Source of the DNA: Dyella psychrodurans
GTDB taxonomy: Bacteria; Pseudomonadota; Gammaproteobacteria; Xanthomonadales; Rhodanobacteraceae
Direction of reading: 5' to 3'
Assembly: GCF_003363265.1 (NCBI RefSeq)
Contig: NZ_QRBF01000002.1
Location: 243,561-307,560, forward strand
DNA: 64,000 nt
Shown: positions 1-8,774 of the stretch, one piece after another
How positions within the stretch are numbered: the stretch's first letter is position 1
Layout of the letters: each line of letters begins with the position of its first letter
Notes under the pieces: model-generated
Told to the model about the DNA's origin: nothing
Databases searched by the model: none
What the model saw: the letters and a program-made list of their open reading frames with translations, nothing else
Position numbers and translations under genes: made by a program

Positions 1-753
1 ATGCCATCGATGGTGTCGACGGTACGCGTTGCTGCGCCGTCCGCTGCATCGGTTCCACTCTTGCCAGCGTCCGATACCGCGATACCCGCCAAGCGGCTGG
101 CAAACCTTTCACCGCAGCCGTCCTTGCCGAAAACGACGCTGGGACTCTCGGACGACGGCACCATTGTGGTGGTAGCACCTCCGCATGCCAGCAACACGGA
201 TGGTTTCAATCTCGATATCACGTCGCCCGGCAATCTTTGGGCGAAAGCCGGCGCGCGTTATCGCATCGATCCCGTGCTCATTTACGCCATTGCATTGGTG
301 GAAACGCGTGGCGTGCAGCCGGATGGTTCGGTAGCGCCGAGTCCGTGGATCGTGCGTATCAACGGTCATTTGCACAACGGCACGCGCGCAGAGTCGGAGC
401 ATGCCATCGAACTCGCCAATCTGATGGCGGTGCCGGTGCAGGACGTCGGCATCATGCAGGTGTACTACCCGATGCATCGGGACATCGAACCCGATCCGGT
501 TGCGCTGCTCAATCCCGCGCGCAATATCGATGTCGGCACCGGCTTGCTGCGCAAGGCAATGCAGGAGAGCGGCGATCCGGTGCTGCGGATTGGCTACTAC
601 CACAGCCACGATGCGCAACTGGCGCGTGGTTATGGTGAGACCGTGCTCAACGTCTACCACGAATTGAAAACCGCGATGGGCAGGATCCCCATGAGCGGTG
701 TGGCACTGGGACACGCTCAATCTGGCGTGCTTGCCATGCGTGGCGGTGGTTGA
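1..753 (+). CDS. lytic transglycosylase-like protein (SLT domain), possibly 5'-truncated by the window edge
   Basis: The product resembles SLT-type lytic transglycosylases, which cleave peptidoglycan between MurNAc and GlcNAc in the periplasm. A low-complexity Ala/Pro/Ser-rich stretch covers about residues 1-75. The SLT-like domain follows at about 78-230. It contains IYAIALVETRG, where Glu101 is the likely catalytic acid, and VGIMQV near residue 150, which matches the usual G-x-MQ motif. The ATG is the first base of the window, so the real start and any signal peptide may lie outside it. No signal peptide is visible in what is present. The next gene, lgt, begins 82 bases downstream on the same strand. 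The SLT assignment is moderately strong; a secretion- or conjugation-associated transglycosylase cannot be excluded. Confidence 0.7.
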   Translation: MPSMVSTVRVAAPSAASVPLLPASDTAIPAKRLANLSPQPSLPKTTLGLSDDGTIVVVAPPHASNTDGFNLDITSPGNLWAKAGARYRIDPVLIYAIALVETRGVQPDGSVAPSPWIVRINGHLHNGTRAESEHAIELANLMAVPVQDVGIMQVYYPMHRDIEPDPVALLNPARNIDVGTGLLRKAMQESGDPVLRIGYYHSHDAQLARGYGETVLNVYHELKTAMGRIPMSGVALGHAQSGVLAMRGGG

Positions 754-835
754 CGACACGCGCTGTACCGGGGCTGCGACCATGACGTTCCCGCGATCGG
801 CCGCTAAACTGACGCTTTGACCCCCTGGCCACCCC

Positions 836-1726
836 ATGTCGCAACCCTTTGTCGTGCAATTCAATCCGGTCGCCCTGCACCTGGGGCCGATCCAGATCCA
901 TTGGTACGGGTTGATGTACCTGCTGGGCTTTCTGGGTGCATGGTCGGTTGGCGAATACCGGCGCAGGCGCGGCCGCCTGCCGGTGAACCGCGATGCCCTG
1001 GGCGATCTGGCGTTCTACGCCATGATGGGTGTGATCCTGGGCGGTCGAATCTGGTACATGCTGTTCTATTACGCCGGGGGCATGCGCTGGATCTGGACCG
1101 ATCCGATGGCCCTGTTCCGTGTGTGGGATGGCGGCATGAGCTTCCACGGCGGCCTGCTCGGCGTGCTGGTGGCGGGGCTGTGGTGGTCGCGCCGGCACAA
1201 GCTGCACTTTTTCGATACCGTGGATTTTGTCGCGCCGCTGGTACCCATCGGCCTTGGCCTCGGGCGTTTGGGCAACTTCATAAACGGCGAGTTGTGGGGC
1301 AAGCCGGGATCGGTGCCGTGGGCGATGATTTTTCCCAATGCGCGCGATGAGGATGCCGCGATGGCTGCGAGCGATCCGCATCTGGCGCAGCTGATGCAGC
1401 AGTACGGCGGATTGCCGCGTCATCCTTCGCAAGTCTACGAGTTGCTGCTCGAAGGCGTGGTGATGTTCGCCGTGCTTTGGCTGGTGTCGATGAAGCCGCG
1501 TCCGCGTTACCTGATCTCCGGTTTGTTCGCGCTGATGTACGGCTGCTTCCGTTTCGCGGTGGAGTTCGTGCGCGTGCCGGATGCTCAGTTGGGCTATCTG
1601 GCGTGGGGCTGGCTGACGATGGGCCAGATCCAGTCGTTGCCATTGATTGTCGTCGGCATCTGGCTGATTTGGCTGGCGCGTCGCGCGCCGACGTTGCCGA
1701 AAGCAGAAACACAGCAGACAGCGTAA
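836..1726 (+). CDS. lgt: prolipoprotein diacylglyceryl transferase
   Basis: Lgt moves a diacylglyceryl group from phosphatidylglycerol to the lipobox cysteine of prolipoproteins at the inner membrane. The 296-residue product has several hydrophobic segments. It carries family signatures: HGGLLG with the conserved His-Gly region near residue 104, and the [13 protein letters not shown] block at about 143-155, which includes the essential arginine and asparagine. A second conserved block (RHPSQVYE) lies near 197-204. Length is normal for the family. It sits 10 bases upstream of thyA, and an lgt-thyA pairing is common in proteobacteria, so cotranscription is likely. Confidence 0.96.
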   Translation: MSQPFVVQFNPVALHLGPIQIHWYGLMYLLGFLGAWSVGEYRRRRGRLPVNRDALGDLAFYAMMGVILGGRIWYMLFYYAGGMRWIWTDPMALFRVWDGGMSFHGGLLGVLVAGLWWSRRHKLHFFDTVDFVAPLVPIGLGLGRLGNFINGELWGKPGSVPWAMIFPNARDEDAAMAASDPHLAQLMQQYGGLPRHPSQVYELLLEGVVMFAVLWLVSMKPRPRYLISGLFALMYGCFRFAVEFVRVPDAQLGYLAWGWLTMGQIQSLPLIVVGIWLIWLARRAPTLPKAETQQTA

Positions 1727-1736
1727 ACTTTCTCGC

Positions 1737-2531
1737 ATGCGCGCCTATCTCGACCTGCTTCGTCATGTGCTGGAACACGGCACCGAAAAAACCGATCGCA
1801 CCGGTACCGGTACGCGCAGCGTGTTCGGTTGGCAGATGCGTTTTGATCTCAGCGAAGGTTTTCCGCTGGTCACCACCAAGAAGCTGCATCTGAAATCCAT
1901 CGTGCATGAGTTGATCTGGTTCCTGCGCGGCGATACCAATATCGCCTATTTGAAGGAACACGGCGTCACCATCTGGGACGAATGGGCCGACGAGCGCGGC
2001 GACCTGGGACCCGTCTACGGCAAGCAGTGGCGCGCCTGGCCGGCTGCCGACGGGCGCATCGTGGACCAGATTCGCTGGGTGGTCGAGGAAATCAAGCGCA
2101 ATCCCGATTCGCGGCGCCTGATCATCAGTGCGTGGAATGTAGGCGAGCTGCCGAAGATGGCCTTGATGCCCTGCCACGCGTTGTTCCAGTTCTACGTGGC
2201 CGACGGAAAATTGAGCTGCCAGCTTTATCAGCGCTCGGGCGATATCTTCCTGGGTGTACCGTTCAACATTGCCAGCTACGCCTTGCTGACGCACATGATC
2301 GCGCAGGTCTGCGGCCTCGGCGTAGGCGATTTCGTGCATACGCTGGGCGACGCGCATCTTTACAACAATCACCTGGAGCAGGCGCGCCTGCAGCTCACGC
2401 GCGAGCCGCGTCCGCTGCCGCATCTGCGGCTCAATCCGGATATCGCTTCGATCTTCGACTTCCGTTACGAAGACATCGTGATCGAGGATTACCACCCCCA
2501 CGCGGCGATCAAGGCCCCCGTGGCCGTCTGA
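1737..2531 (+). CDS. thyA: thymidylate synthase
   Basis: ThyA methylates dUMP to dTMP using 5,10-methylenetetrahydrofolate and releases dihydrofolate. The 264-residue protein has exactly the length of the E. coli enzyme. The active-site cysteine lies in [10 protein letters not shown] (about residue 146). The dUMP-binding block [17 protein letters not shown] is intact, as is the folate-contacting region RRLIISAWN. It starts 10 bases after lgt, and folA follows 212 bases later. Together thyA and folA make and recycle the dihydrofolate used for dTMP synthesis. Confidence 0.97.
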   Translation: MRAYLDLLRHVLEHGTEKTDRTGTGTRSVFGWQMRFDLSEGFPLVTTKKLHLKSIVHELIWFLRGDTNIAYLKEHGVTIWDEWADERGDLGPVYGKQWRAWPAADGRIVDQIRWVVEEIKRNPDSRRLIISAWNVGELPKMALMPCHALFQFYVADGKLSCQLYQRSGDIFLGVPFNIASYALLTHMIAQVCGLGVGDFVHTLGDAHLYNNHLEQARLQLTREPRPLPHLRLNPDIASIFDFRYEDIVIEDYHPHAAIKAPVAV

Positions 2532-2666
2532 TTCCGACTCCATTGCGCGCACCGGTTGCGGGCAGCGCGCCATGCCGCGGAAGGCGACTTCAAGCCAGCC
2601 TGCCGGGTGCTCCCAAGTAGAGTACGGTAGGCCATGGGGCTATCATCTCCACCCCACCCGAAACGC

Positions 2667-2672
2667 TATAAT
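2667..2672 (+). promoter_or_regulatory. consensus -10 element upstream of folA
   Basis: A perfect TATAAT lies 72 bases before the folA start, inside the thyA-folA gap. No good -35 hexamer sits 16-18 bases upstream, so the promoter is inferred from the -10 alone. A start near 2680 would give a leader of about 64 bases. Confidence 0.45.
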
Positions 2673-2743
2673 GGGCGGTCAGCACGGCGGGGAGCATCCT
2701 CGCCGCGCCTTTCACCTGCCCACCTTTGTGACCCGGAGCATCC

Positions 2744-3232
2744 ATGGCCATTTCGTTGATTGCCGCCCTCGACGAGAACTTTGCAATCGGCCGCAAGGGT
2801 CAGCTGCCCTGGCATTTGCCGGACGATCTGCGCTGGTTCAAGCAGCTGACGGTCGGCAAGTACGTGCTCATGGGTTACAACACGGCCGTTTCGATCGGCA
2901 AGGCGCTTCCCAATCGCGAGAACCTGGTCCTTTCCCGTCGTCACGAGGCACCGTTTCCGGGGCAGGTGACGGTGCGTTCGATCGAGGAAGCGCAGGCCCG
3001 CTCCAACGGCACCGGACTGATGGTGATCGGCGGCGGCAAGGTTTTCCACGACGCATTGCCGATGGCGCAGCGCCTTTATCTCACCTGGGTCGGCGCGGCG
3101 GTGGACGGTGCGGATACGTTCTTCCCCGGCATTCATTTCAGCGACTGGGTCGAAGTCAAGCGCACGCACCACAAGAAGGATAGCGATCACAGCTACGACT
3201 TCGACATGGTCGAGTACATCCGCAATAGCTGA
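2744..3232 (+). CDS. folA: dihydrofolate reductase
   Basis: FolA reduces dihydrofolate to tetrahydrofolate with NADPH. The 162-residue protein shows the standard fold signatures: the N-terminal ISLIAALDENFAIG, then LPWHLPDDLRWFK with the catalytic acid (Asp at about 28), and VIGGGKVF as the NADPH-binding glycine motif near residue 95. GGAG sits 6 bases before the ATG. It follows thyA in the classical arrangement and has its own candidate -10. The MutT-ThiE fusion gene begins 16 bases after its stop. Confidence 0.97.
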   Translation: MAISLIAALDENFAIGRKGQLPWHLPDDLRWFKQLTVGKYVLMGYNTAVSIGKALPNRENLVLSRRHEAPFPGQVTVRSIEEAQARSNGTGLMVIGGGKVFHDALPMAQRLYLTWVGAAVDGADTFFPGIHFSDWVEVKRTHHKKDSDHSYDFDMVEYIRNS

Positions 3233-3248
3233 AAACGCTCCCACTCCC

Positions 3249-4214
3249 GTGAATAACCGCGCGGCCGCCCAGGTTCACGTCATGGCTGGCGTGCTGTGCG
3301 ACGCACAGGGCAGGGTGCTGCTGGCGCAGCGTCCGCCGGGCAAGCATCTGGCCGGATTCTGGGAGTTCCCGGGTGGCAAGCTTGAGCCGGACGAACTGCC
3401 GCAAAGCGCGCTCGTTCGAGAGCTTCACGAAGAACTCGGCATCCATATCGATGCCGCCGACGGAACGCCGCTGATACGCGTGCCGTGGCGCTACGGCGAG
3501 CGCGAGCTATTGCTCGATGCATGGCAGTTCACGCGTTGGCAAGGCGCGCCTGCATCGCTGGAAGGACAGGCGCTGCAGTGGTCGTTGCCGATGCGGGTGG
3601 ATCTGGCAACACTGGCACCCGCCGATCGTCCCATTCTGCAGGCACTGCGGCTGCCTTCGCTCTATGCGATCACACCGGCTGATGTCGTTCCGGAACAGGC
3701 GGAATCGTGGCAGCTGCGCCTGGATGCGGCACTCGCGCAAGGCGTTCGGTTGATTCAACTTCGTTTTCCGTTGTGGTCTGCGGCACAAGTGCGGGCGCTT
3801 GCAGCCCGTCTGCAGAAACGCGCTGTGCAATGCGATGCGAACATTCTGCTCAACGGCGATATCGATGGTGCGCGCAGTCTCGGCGACGGTATTGGCGTGC
3901 ATCTGAGATCCACGCAGTTGCATGCGCTGGACGAACGGCCATTGCCGTGGGCGCAGGTGGTCGGGGCCAGTTGCCATGTTGTATCCGAGCTGGGACGTGC
4001 TGCGCATGTCGGGGCCGACTTCGCCACGCTTTCTCCCGTAGCCTCGACGGCCAGCCATCCTGGGGTGGAAGCGCTGGGTTGGTTGCGATTCCAGGCGCTG
4101 ACCGAAACGGCTGCGTTACCCGTCTACGCGTTGGGCGGCATGATGCCCGCGCAGGCTGACGAGGCGCGTCGCCACGGTGCCCAAGGCGTGGCGGGCATCG
4201 GTGCGTTCTGGTGA
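3249..4214 (+). CDS. Nudix hydrolase (MutT-type) fused to a thiamine-phosphate-synthase-like domain
   Basis: The N-terminal half (about residues 10-140) is a MutT-like 8-oxo-dGTP diphosphatase. Its complete Nudix box runs from GGKLEP through RELHEELGI. The C-terminal half (about 145-321) is a ThiE-like barrel, with GVHL, GASCH, GADFATLSPV and YALGGM at the expected spacing. I place the start at GTG 3249, because coding potential before it overlaps folA; an ATG at 3282 is an alternative. This fusion is a recognised gammaproteobacterial arrangement in which the ThiE-like half has no proven enzymatic role. Next to folA and thyA it fits a nucleotide-pool sanitation function. Confidence 0.88.
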   Translation: MNNRAAAQVHVMAGVLCDAQGRVLLAQRPPGKHLAGFWEFPGGKLEPDELPQSALVRELHEELGIHIDAADGTPLIRVPWRYGERELLLDAWQFTRWQGAPASLEGQALQWSLPMRVDLATLAPADRPILQALRLPSLYAITPADVVPEQAESWQLRLDAALAQGVRLIQLRFPLWSAAQVRALAARLQKRAVQCDANILLNGDIDGARSLGDGIGVHLRSTQLHALDERPLPWAQVVGASCHVVSELGRAAHVGADFATLSPVASTASHPGVEALGWLRFQALTETAALPVYALGGMMPAQADEARRHGAQGVAGIGAFW

Positions 4215-4254
4215 CATGCTTGCTCGGCCGGACAAGCAGCAGTAGCGTGGCCCC

Positions 4255-4533
4255 ATGCGCATCATCTACCGAGCCCAGAGCCTGATCGACGCCCATCTCG
4301 TCAAAGATGCGCTAGAGGGCGCCGAAGTGCCTGCTTTCATCTCCGGCGAATACCTCACGGGCGGTGTCGGGCAACTGCCGGCGTTGGACTATGTCGCGGT
4401 GCTCGTACCCGAATCGAGCGTGGATGCGGCCGAGGCGATCGTGCGCGAGATCGACCGCGCGCTGGCGGAAGCCAGAGAGGTGATCCAGGAAGAGGACGAC
4501 GACACCGGCGCGCTGCTGCCGGCGCCGGGCTGA
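4255..4533 (+). CDS. DUF2007 small protein
   Basis: A 92-residue protein with the DUF2007 pattern: MRIIYRAQSLIDAHLVKDAL at the start, then GxxxxAFISGEYLTGGVGQLP and a C-terminal acidic tail. The family is sometimes labelled a putative signal-transducing protein, but no function is established. No membrane segment or signal peptide is visible. It ends 7 bases before the EamA transporter gene, so the two are probably cotranscribed. Confidence 0.8.
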   Translation: MRIIYRAQSLIDAHLVKDALEGAEVPAFISGEYLTGGVGQLPALDYVAVLVPESSVDAAEAIVREIDRALAEAREVIQEEDDDTGALLPAPG

Positions 4534-4540
4534 GGCAGTC

Positions 4541-5464
4541 ATGACCGAGTCGTCCGTCGCGACGCCTGCGGGCGTCGTCAGGGAAGTATCCATGCGCGAT
4601 GCCATCGTTCAGATGGCCATCGGCGCGGCGCTGATTTCGAGCACCAGCCTGTTCGTGGTCTACGCGCAAGCCGCGCCGACTGTTTCTGCCTTTTATCGCA
4701 TGTTTTTTGGCGGCGGCATGTTGCTGGCGTGGGTGGCGATGAGCGGCGGGTGGCGTCCGATGACTTGGCGCGACCTTACGCTCGCGGTGTTGCCTGCGAT
4801 CGGGCTTGCTGCCGACCTGATTCAATGGCATCGCAGCATTCTTTGGGTAGGCCCTGGCGTGGCGACCCTGTTGACCAATTTCCAGGTATTCCTGATGGCA
4901 CTGGTCGGCCTGACCTTCTACCGCGAGCGGCCGGCGCGATGGTTTGTGCCTGGCGTGATGCTGGCGATGATCGGACTGTGGTTGCTGGTGGGCGCCCATT
5001 GGTCGGTGTTCGATGCGCAGCATCGATTAGGTGTCTGGCTGGGCCTCGGCAGCGGTCTAGCTTATACGGTTTATTTGCTCAGCTTCCGGCACGCGCTGAA
5101 GACGTATCCACATTTGTCGCCTGCGCAGTTTCTCGGCCTCATGAGCCTGCTGTGTGCGCTGCTGTTATGGGTGTGCGGCCTTGGCGAGGGAGATTCGTTT
5201 GTCTTGCATGGCGTGCGCAGCTGGAGCGCGTTGCTCGCCTTGGGTTTCTTCGGGCAGGTGCTTGGGTGGTTGCTGATGGTGCGGGCGATGCCGCGGCTGC
5301 CTGCTTCGCTGGTGGGGCTGCTGCTGCTGTTGCAGCCGGCGTTGGCATTCGTTCTTGATGTGATCCTGCTCGGCCGGCCTACCGGCGCAGGAGACTGGAT
5401 CGGGTTTGTACTTGCGCTGGCAGGTATCCTATTCGGTGCATGGCGTCCGCGCCGAAGCGCGTGA
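4541..5464 (+). CDS. EamA/DMT-family transporter
   Basis: A 307-residue inner-membrane protein with about ten hydrophobic segments arranged as two EamA repeats (about residues 17-145 and 165-300), typical of the drug/metabolite transporter superfamily. The substrate cannot be read from sequence; related proteins export amino acids, metabolites or drugs. The start at 4541 lies 7 bases after DUF2007, but Met16 (MRDAIVQM, 4586) is also possible because the first 15 residues are polar. The apt gene follows 28 bases downstream. Confidence 0.85.
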   Translation: MTESSVATPAGVVREVSMRDAIVQMAIGAALISSTSLFVVYAQAAPTVSAFYRMFFGGGMLLAWVAMSGGWRPMTWRDLTLAVLPAIGLAADLIQWHRSILWVGPGVATLLTNFQVFLMALVGLTFYRERPARWFVPGVMLAMIGLWLLVGAHWSVFDAQHRLGVWLGLGSGLAYTVYLLSFRHALKTYPHLSPAQFLGLMSLLCALLLWVCGLGEGDSFVLHGVRSWSALLALGFFGQVLGWLLMVRAMPRLPASLVGLLLLLQPALAFVLDVILLGRPTGAGDWIGFVLALAGILFGAWRPRRSA

Positions 5465-5492
5465 CCAGACAAATAAAAACGGGAGTACATGC

Positions 5493-6011
5493 ATGACATC
5501 GTTAGAAAGCCTGATCCGCGCGGTGCCGGATTTCCCAAAGCCGGGCGTGATTTTTCGCGACATCACGCCGCTGCTGGCCGATGGCGCGGAGTTCGCGCGT
5601 TGCGTCGATGCCATGGCGGAACCGTGGCTGGGTCGCGATGTGCAGGCTGTCTGCGGCGTGGAATCGCGCGGCTTCATTTTCGCGGCGGCGATCGCGCACA
5701 AGTTGGGTGCGGGTTTTATTCCCCTGCGTAAGCCCGGCAAGTTGCCGCCTCCGGTGATGCATGCCGATTACGCACTGGAATATGGCACCGATCGGCTCGA
5801 AGCACGCACCGACACGCTACGGAAGGGCGAACGCGTGTTGCTGGTCGACGACGTGCTCGCCACTGGCGGAACGCTCGGCGCAGCACGCCATCTGCTGGGG
5901 CAGCTTGGCGCGGATCTCGTCGGTGCTTCCATTTTGATCGAGCTGCTGGCTTTGCAAGGGCGCTCGCTTTGGCCGGACAGCGTGCCCTTGCACAGTGTCT
6001 TGCACTATTGA
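5493..6011 (+). CDS. apt: adenine phosphoribosyltransferase
   Basis: Apt salvages adenine by making AMP from adenine and PRPP in the cytosol. The 172-residue protein contains the conserved N-terminal PDFPKPGVIFRDITPLL and the PRPP-binding motif VLLVDDVLATGGT (about residues 110-122). VESRGFIFAAAIA marks the adenine-binding region. The ATG at 5493 is preferred because GGGAG lies 7 bases upstream. An overlapping ATG at 5489 is out of frame. Length is normal. Confidence 0.96.
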   Translation: MTSLESLIRAVPDFPKPGVIFRDITPLLADGAEFARCVDAMAEPWLGRDVQAVCGVESRGFIFAAAIAHKLGAGFIPLRKPGKLPPPVMHADYALEYGTDRLEARTDTLRKGERVLLVDDVLATGGTLGAARHLLGQLGADLVGASILIELLALQGRSLWPDSVPLHSVLHY

Positions 6012-6113
6012 TGCCGAGGCGTTTGCTCTCGAAGATGTAGGAGGATGTGGCTGTCTGGGCGGAACCGGCATGTCGCGCCGCACCGGATTGCCGCTCGTCG
6101 GTTGAGCAGGCGG

Positions 6114-6695
6114 CTAGTCGAAATCTTCGGCCAAGGCTTGGCGTAGTTCGGGCGTCAGCTTGATGTGTTCGCGCATGGCGGGAAGGGTGGACGCCAGCGT
6201 GATATCTGCGCCCGCTTTCCAGTCTTCGATCATCGACGCATCGAGTTCGAAACGGAGGAAATGCACCGCGGCGGTTTTTTCCTCGGTGCTGCGGTCCATG
6301 TCCTCGTCTGCAATCGCCTTGACGGGCGCATGCCCCGCGACGGTGAGTTCGATATCGTGTTCGATGCCCACCAGTCGTTCCAGTGCAAGCCGGCGTTCCT
6401 CGACATCGGGATATTCGACGAACAGCGTTGCCTTGAGATTCTTGCCGTCGGGGATGAGTGGGTTGTAGGCATCGAGTTCGTCCTTGATGCCTTGCGCTTC
6501 GAAGATCCGCTCGATGCGCAGCATCTCCTGGATCTGGTATTGAATCGTCAGCTGGTCTTCGAACACCAGTTTCAGGTGATGGCCGAGGTGCGCGCTGCGC
6601 GTTTTCTTGTGCGCGATGACGCGCGTGCGGAACGCCGCGCGCTCGGTGGCGTAGGTTTCCAGCGAAAGGAGGTCGTTGCGCTGAAGCTTGTTCAT
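6114..6695 (-). CDS. DUF3501 family protein
   Basis: A 193-residue soluble protein of the DUF3501 family, with the typical start MNKLQRNDLLSLETYA and a central LVFEDQLTIQYQIQEMLRIE block. Function is unknown. The reading frame stays open upstream, but ATG 6695 has AAAGAG just before it and matches the family N-terminus. It is the last gene of a three-gene minus-strand operon (rubrerythrin, Fe-S oxidoreductase, DUF3501), starting 56 bases after the Fe-S gene. The constant association with these two genes suggests a shared redox or peroxide-stress role. Confidence 0.85.
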   Translation of the reverse strand: MNKLQRNDLLSLETYATERAAFRTRVIAHKKTRSAHLGHHLKLVFEDQLTIQYQIQEMLRIERIFEAQGIKDELDAYNPLIPDGKNLKATLFVEYPDVEERRLALERLVGIEHDIELTVAGHAPVKAIADEDMDRSTEEKTAAVHFLRFELDASMIEDWKAGADITLASTLPAMREHIKLTPELRQALAEDFD

Positions 6696-6751
6696 ATCTC
6701 TTTTCTGGGCCGATGGATCTGCATGCTGAAGCGTGTTGCGCACAGGGCATG

Positions 6752-8095
6752 TCAAATGCCGTATGCCTTGCGCAACAGGCTCAGGGGATGTTCGGATGCC
6801 GGTTTGTCGTCGAGGCCGTGCGCGATGTGACTGCCGGCCATCGGGCAGTCGCTGGTGAAATGCGTGGCTTCCGCCTGGACGACGCGCGTTTCCACGGGTT
6901 TGGCGAGCTTGCGGGAAAGCGCATACGTCTTGTGCTTCACGCCGTAAGTGCCGTCGTGTCCGGAGCAGCGTTCGATGGTGGTGACCTCGGTGTCCGGCAC
7001 CAGTTGCAATATGTCGCGTGTTTTCGGGCCGATTTTCTGCACGCGCTGATGGCAAGGCACCTGCCACGCGACTTTGCCCAGCGATTGCTTGAAGTCGGTG
7101 ACGAGCATTCCTGCCTTGTGGCGTTCGGCGAGGTATTCGAACGGATCGAAGAAACTGTCGCGCACGAGCGCGACATCCGCATCATCCGGGAACATCAATG
7201 GCAATTCCTGCTTGAACATCAACACGCAGGAAGGAATGGCTGCGGTGAAATCCCAGCCATCACGCGCCATCTTGGCCAGAACGGGTATGTTGCGCTCCTT
7301 GTACTTGCGCACGGTTTCCAGGTCGCCGAGTTCGAGCTTCGGCATCCCGCAACAGCTTTCCTGTTCGACCATGCGCACGGGAATCGCGTTGTGTTGCAGT
7401 ACGGCGGCAAGATCTTCGACCACGCCGGGTTCGGAGTGATCGCAGTAACAGGTGGCGAAGATGGCGACCTTGCCGCGTGTGCGGCCTGCGGGTTTCACCT
7501 CGCCCGAGCCATCGAGCTTGCGAAGGCGCTTGCGCGCCGTCGGCGTGTGATACGTGGGAACGCGCGCCTGCGCGTCGATGTCCATGGTTTTTTCGAGCAG
7601 CTTGCGTGCGGTCTTGTTCTTGTTCGCGGCATTGACCGTCTGCACGACCACGGGAATGGACACCAGCTTGCCCACGACGCGCGTATTGGAAAGCATGCGT
7701 GCCGACAGCGGCGCACCGTTTTCACGAAATTCCACGGCCTTCGCGCGTAGCATCACGTGAGGAAAATCCACGTTCCAAGGGTGCGGCGGCACGTAAGGAC
7801 ATTTGGTGAGGTAGCACAGGTCGCACAGGTAACACTGGTCGACGACGTTCTTGTAATCGCTTTTGGCGACGCCGTCGATTTCCATCGAACTGGACTCATC
7901 GATCAAATCGAACAAGGTGGGGAAGGCGTGGCACAGGCTCACGCACCGCCGGCAGCCGTGGCAGATGTTGAAGACGCGCTCCAACTCCGCATCGAGTGCC
8001 TGCTTGTTCCAGAATTCGGGATTCGTCCAGTCCAGCGGATGGCGCGTGGGCGCCTCGAGACTGCCTTCGCGTGAACCGGTGATCGGCTCGGCCAT
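6752..8095 (-). CDS. heterodisulfide-reductase-like Fe-S oxidoreductase (CCG domains)
   Basis: The 447-residue protein has two ferredoxin-like cysteine clusters near residues 45-105: [12 protein letters not shown] and [13 protein letters not shown]. Two CCG-type domains follow, with [11 protein letters not shown] / QESCCGMPK and PCHQRVQ / CSGHDG further on. This is the architecture of GlpC, GlcF and heterodisulfide-reductase-related proteins, which pass electrons through [4Fe-4S] centres. No flavin or quinone domain is fused, so the electron donor is unknown. GAGGAC precedes the ATG. It lies between the rubrerythrin and DUF3501 genes in one operon, and a plausible role is supplying electrons to the rubrerythrin. 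Confidence 0.87.
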   Translation of the reverse strand: MAEPITGSREGSLEAPTRHPLDWTNPEFWNKQALDAELERVFNICHGCRRCVSLCHAFPTLFDLIDESSSMEIDGVAKSDYKNVVDQCYLCDLCYLTKCPYVPPHPWNVDFPHVMLRAKAVEFRENGAPLSARMLSNTRVVGKLVSIPVVVQTVNAANKNKTARKLLEKTMDIDAQARVPTYHTPTARKRLRKLDGSGEVKPAGRTRGKVAIFATCYCDHSEPGVVEDLAAVLQHNAIPVRMVEQESCCGMPKLELGDLETVRKYKERNIPVLAKMARDGWDFTAAIPSCVLMFKQELPLMFPDDADVALVRDSFFDPFEYLAERHKAGMLVTDFKQSLGKVAWQVPCHQRVQKIGPKTRDILQLVPDTEVTTIERCSGHDGTYGVKHKTYALSRKLAKPVETRVVQAEATHFTSDCPMAGSHIAHGLDDKPASEHPLSLLRKAYGI

Positions 8096-8166
8096 GATCG
8101 TGTCCTCGGTGGCCGACGCATGCCGGCCGTGTGGTTCTTCAGCGAATGAAGGATCACAACAGCGAA

Positions 8167-8194
8167 CCGGCGGCTTCGTTGCGGAAGCCGCCGG
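8167..8194 (-). terminator. hairpin between rubrerythrin and Fe-S genes
   Basis: An 11-base-pair perfect stem with a 6-base loop follows the rubrerythrin stop on the minus strand. There is no real U-tract after it, so it may be an attenuator or an mRNA-stabilising structure that raises rubrerythrin output over the two downstream genes. Confidence 0.4.
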
Positions 8195-8203
8195 CGCGAG
8201 ACA

Positions 8204-8623
8204 TCAATGCAGTTCGTTCAAAGCTTTCTGGAAGCGGTTGGCGTGCGAGCGTTCGGCCTTGGCCAGCGTCTCGAACCAATCGGCAACTTCTTCGAAACCT
8301 TCGTCGCGCGCGGTCTTGGCCATGCCCGGGTACATGTCGGAGTACTCGTGCGTCTCGCCTGCAATGGCGCTCTTGAGGTTCAGATCGGTGCCGCCGAAGG
8401 GAAGACCCGTGGCGGGATCGCCGCATTGTTCGAGATATTCCAGGTGACCGTGAGCGTGGCCGGTTTCGCCTTCGGCGGTGGAGCGGAACACCGCGGATAC
8501 GTCGTTGTAGCCTTCCACGTCTGCCTTGGATGCGAAATACAGATAACGGCGATTGGCCATCGACTCGCCGGCGAATGCATCTTTCAGGTTCTGCTCCGTC
8601 TTGGAGCCTTTCAGCTTGCTCAT
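8204..8623 (-). CDS. rubrerythrin-like ferritin-fold protein lacking the rubredoxin domain
   Basis: Rubrerythrins reduce hydrogen peroxide at a di-iron site. The 139-residue product is a four-helix ferritin-like domain only. Its iron-ligand motifs are visible: the GES-x-N-x-RY stretch near residue 19, [10 protein letters not shown] around 50-58, and a C-terminal [15 protein letters not shown] / AERSHANRF set. The usual C-terminal rubredoxin module with CxxC pairs is absent, so electrons must come from another protein. The adjacent Fe-S oxidoreductase is the obvious candidate. AGGTG lies before ATG 8623. The gene heads a three-gene operon beside oxyR. Confidence 0.88.
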   Translation of the reverse strand: MSKLKGSKTEQNLKDAFAGESMANRRYLYFASKADVEGYNDVSAVFRSTAEGETGHAHGHLEYLEQCGDPATGLPFGGTDLNLKSAIAGETHEYSDMYPGMAKTARDEGFEEVADWFETLAKAERSHANRFQKALNELH

Positions 8624-8774
8624 CACATCACCTCGTGGCGTTGGGCTTGGGAGGGGAATGCAGAGACGACCTAGGGGCCGTGCCCTCCGAGCGTAACGCC
8701 GTGTTGGCAAGCCATGAAATTGATTGTTCTTATGAAGTTGATTGACCGTGACTATGGCAAAATGCCGCCGCTCA

